Below, in pieces: positions 61,987 to 64,000 of a stretch of 64,000 nucleotides of DNA. The notes below the pieces were generated by a model, which saw only the letters and a program-made list of their open reading frames with translations, did no database searches and was not told the origin of the DNA. Location of the stretch: positions 1,130,204-1,194,203 of the forward strand of contig NZ_KB907450.1 of assembly GCF_000382045.1 (NCBI RefSeq), given 5' to 3'. The position numbers and the translations under genes were made by a program. Origin of the DNA: Variovorax atrisoli 110B (GTDB lineage Bacteria; Pseudomonadota; Gammaproteobacteria; Burkholderiales; Burkholderiaceae_C). How positions within the stretch are numbered: position 1 is the stretch's first letter; each line of letters opens with the position of its first letter.

Positions 61987-62901
61987 CTATGCAAGTGGCT
62001 GCTCGTATAGGGTGGTCTCCGGCTGGCCGGTATTGCGCTGGGCCGCCTGCATCCGCTGCAGCAGGCTGTGAAGCATTTCGGTCGACAGCCCGTGGATCAC
62101 CAGCCGGTGCCCCGCCCGCAGGGTCGACAGCGGCACCAGCGGGTGCTTGTTGTTGACCAGGATCAGGTGCTCCGGGGCGTTCAGGATCGTCGCCGCGTAG
62201 ATGCCGATGGTCTCGTCCAGCTGCAGGGAGTTCGCCGCCCGCCAGAAATCGTTGTCCGTGAGCATCAGCTGGTAGAGCGGCGTGAACAGCTCGATGGCGC
62301 TTTGCAGGTCCAGGAAGTTCAGCCTGCCCTGGGGCATGTCCTCCAGGCGCAGCCCCGGCTCCTTGATCATCGAGAAGTCGACTTTTTCCGCCTTGCACAG
62401 CGCCAGCCCCTTGTCGCGCAGCGCGGTGTTCAGCCTGATCACGAAGTTGAAGAGGTTCAGGTCGTGCTTCAGGAACATCTCGTCCTTGAGCGCGTCGATG
62501 TCCGCCGGCTCCAGCGGGCTTGTGGCCACGGGCGCCGGCGAATTGCGCCCGATGAAGGCCAGGATCTGCGAGCCCAGGTGGAAGTGCCGCAGGATCAGCC
62601 AGTTGGCCTCCGGCGACACGAAGCGCTTCAGCCCCCAGGCCAGCAGGCGGTGCAGGAGGATCGAATGCGACCAGTTGCGCGGCACGAACACCTTCGCGAT
62701 CTGGATCAGGATGATCGTCAGCCGCGCGATCGGCCGCAGGAACGGCAGCAGGTACTGACGCGAGCCCGAACTCGAATCGGCCAGCCAGGCGGACTTGACG
62801 TCGTCCGGCAGCGGCGTGCTCTGGTCGAGATACAGCGCCAGCCAGGGGCTGGGATCGCGTTCGTCGTGGGCTTGCTTCAGGAATTCAGGCGTTCGATCCA
62901 T
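61987..62901 (-). CDS. 304-aa protein of unknown function, cluster gene 2
   Basis: A helical protein with a hydrophobic stretch at about 52-73 (LPFLRPIARLTIILIQIAKVF), perhaps membrane-associated. HFHLGSQILAF and HDLNLFNFVIRLN follow. Its start overlaps the end of the ketosynthase fusion by 17 bp, so the two are translationally linked. I cannot assign a family. RNWSHSILLHRLLAWGLKRF is rich in His/Arg. Confidence 0.72.
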   Translation of the reverse strand: MDRTPEFLKQAHDERDPSPWLALYLDQSTPLPDDVKSAWLADSSSGSRQYLLPFLRPIARLTIILIQIAKVFVPRNWSHSILLHRLLAWGLKRFVSPEANWLILRHFHLGSQILAFIGRNSPAPVATSPLEPADIDALKDEMFLKHDLNLFNFVIRLNTALRDKGLALCKAEKVDFSMIKEPGLRLEDMPQGRLNFLDLQSAIELFTPLYQLMLTDNDFWRAANSLQLDETIGIYAATILNAPEHLILVNNKHPLVPLSTLRAGHRLVIHGLSTEMLHSLLQRMQAAQRNTGQPETTLYEQPLA

Positions 62902-64000
62902 GGGGCATCCGCTGCGTGATGTGTTGGAACTGCATCAGGTACAGCGCGGCCGTGTGGCGCGCCGTCTCGACGATCTGGCTGGCGGCGCGCGACTGCCCTT
63001 CCACCGCCATCACCATCTCCACCGCCGTGAGCCAGCGGCCGAGGTGGTTCTCGTCGTTGTGGCCGTGGTACTCCAGGAAGCGGAAGGCATCCGGCGGCAG
63101 CTTCAGGCTCGCCTTGAGCAGCGGCAGCAGCGCAGGCACGATGCGCTGGCCCGTGCCCTCGATGATGTAGATCGCGCCCAGCAGGCCGATCGGGTCGCGC
63201 GTGGCGGCCAGTCCGTGCAGGTAGGCATTGAGCGCCTCGCCGCCCGGGTTGCGCCGCAGCTCCTCGATGTTCTCCACGGTGCCGCCGGCCTTGCGGTAGT
63301 CGCTGAAGAGGATGTTGAAGTCGTTCTGCTCCTCGCCCGCGTGCACGCCGATCAGCGATGCCAGCATCTGGTAGGGCTCGCTCAGCGAGGCGGCGCCTTC
63401 GCGCATCCACTTGCTGCCCTCGCGCACCTGGGGCACCCATTGCTCCATCCAGTTCAGGTAGTCGGGCACGGCGAAGCGGCGCTCGCGGATCTGGCGGACG
63501 AGCGGCGTGCGCCACACGCGCGAACGGTAGTCGTGCCAGATGGCGGCCAGCTCGGTCAGCAGCGCACCCAGCCCTTCGGGCGCGGCGGCAGGGTCGTGCG
63601 GGGGCGCGATCATGAGGTCGTCGTCCGGCACGGCCGCAGCGCGCGGCGCCACCGCGACGGGTGCCGCGTCGACGGCCTCCACCTCCCACAGCATGTACGC
63701 CGCCATGAAGCGCCCCGACTCCGGCACGTAGCAGAAGATCTGCTCGCCCGGCTTGAGCGCCTTGGTGTGCAGGAACTCGGCCAGCATCACCAGGATCGAC
63801 GCCGCGCCCGTGTTGCCCCGCCATGCGAGGTTGCTCCACCAGCGCTCGCGCGGGATCGACAGGTCGGCCTTGGCCATCAGGTCCTCGACCACCGGGATGA
63901 ATTTCTCCGACGAGTAATGGCACAGGAAGTGATCGACCCGCTTCGGATCGACCCAGCCGTCGCGCACCAGCCCCGCGTATTCGTGGATGCCGATGTCGAA
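62885..64000 (-). CDS. ketosynthase III / haem-oxygenase-like (diiron) fusion, 5' end outside
   Basis: The frame is open to the right edge, so the N-terminus with the active-site Cys is not seen. The first visible 100 residues are the C-terminal half of a FabH-type ketosynthase: HFLCHYSSEKF, with His as in PHQ of FabH, and RWWSNLAWRGNTGAASILV with the catalytic Asn in GNTGAAS. After an Ala/Pro linker a haem-oxygenase-like domain follows. It shows possible iron ligands in GVHAGEEQNDF and EYHGHNDENHLGRW, as in HDO-type diiron oxidases. This combination suggests building and oxidising an acyl chain. Confidence 0.78.
   Translation of the reverse strand, partial: FDIGIHEYAGLVRDGWVDPKRVDHFLCHYSSEKFIPVVEDLMAKADLSIPRERWWSNLAWRGNTGAASILVMLAEFLHTKALKPGEQIFCYVPESGRFMAAYMLWEVEAVDAAPVAVAPRAAAVPDDDLMIAPPHDPAAAPEGLGALLTELAAIWHDYRSRVWRTPLVRQIRERRFAVPDYLNWMEQWVPQVREGSKWMREGAASLSEPYQMLASLIGVHAGEEQNDFNILFSDYRKAGGTVENIEELRRNPGGEALNAYLHGLAATRDPIGLLGAIYIIEGTGQRIVPALLPLLKASLKLPPDAFRFLEYHGHNDENHLGRWLTAVEMVMAVEGQSRAASQIVETARHTAALYLMQFQHITQRMPHGSNA

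Overview
The window reads as a chromosomal segment of a high-GC betaproteobacterium of the order Burkholderiales, most likely family Comamonadaceae and Variovorax-like. This rests on the ilvB-ilvH-ilvC-pssA-leuA gene order, the DUF3619/DUF3106 genes behind an ECF sigma factor, the aat-bpt pair and the very high third-position GC. The genus is an inference from memory of such gene orders, not from a database search. No phage, transposase, rRNA operon or CRISPR array is visible. The window looks like core and near-core chromosome with small accessory clusters.

Layout. 1-236 is the 5' end of a membrane protein that runs off the left edge. 444-8024 is a thiamine block: a TPP riboswitch, the NCS1 permease gene cytX, convergent thiD, then thiO-thiS-thiG-thiE and a TonB-dependent receptor joined by stop/start overlaps. 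8057-8450 holds two identical tRNA-Asn genes, each with its own -10 box and terminator. 8526-13594 has scattered small genes: AraC/GyrI-like regulator, YnfA, Rnk, a 72-aa unknown, a CsgG-like lipoprotein, a GFA enzyme and a WYL regulator. 13723-16282 is a NarL-type two-component pair. 16720-20415 is an OmpR-type two-component pair with a DegP/HtrA protease and a QseB/PmrA-like box in between. 20479-22573 is a divergent pobR-pobA pair for 4-hydroxybenzoate. 22570-26634 holds SRPBCC, VOC and AraC genes and an orphan molybdenum hydroxylase large subunit. 26834-28341 is aat-bpt of the N-degron pathway.

29291-38887 is the branched-chain amino acid region on the minus strand: ilvB, ilvH, a DUF4282 gene, ilvC, pssA, then two different 2-isopropylmalate synthase genes in tandem. 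The leuA pair is preceded by a previously unannotated 18-aa leucine-rich leader peptide and a terminator hairpin, which form a classical attenuator. 39168-42003 is an ECF sigma factor and envelope genes; 42035-48067 holds a LOG-family gene, glnB, nadE, a FemAB/GNAT-like gene, a TPR gene, an LprI-like gene and ppa. 48322-50838 encodes a membrane H+-pyrophosphatase with an unusual C-terminal OmpA-like domain. 51432-58907 is an efflux locus (YhgE/Pip, MerR, TolC, HlyD, two ABC-2 permeases, no ATPase). 58904-60512 is a TetR gene divergent from a PF10118-type hydrolase, with two matching 16-bp operators between them. 61381-64000 is an unrecognised four-gene minus-strand cluster led by a ketosynthase III / haem-oxygenase-like diiron fusion.

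A dispersed repeat of about 90 bp occurs four times, each time just after a stop codon. Its stem halves covary between copies, which suggests a conserved RNA or palindromic DNA structure. The strongest candidates for undescribed biology are this repeat family, the leuA attenuator, the HppA-OmpA fusion, the paired TetR operators and the ketosynthase/diiron cluster at the right edge.
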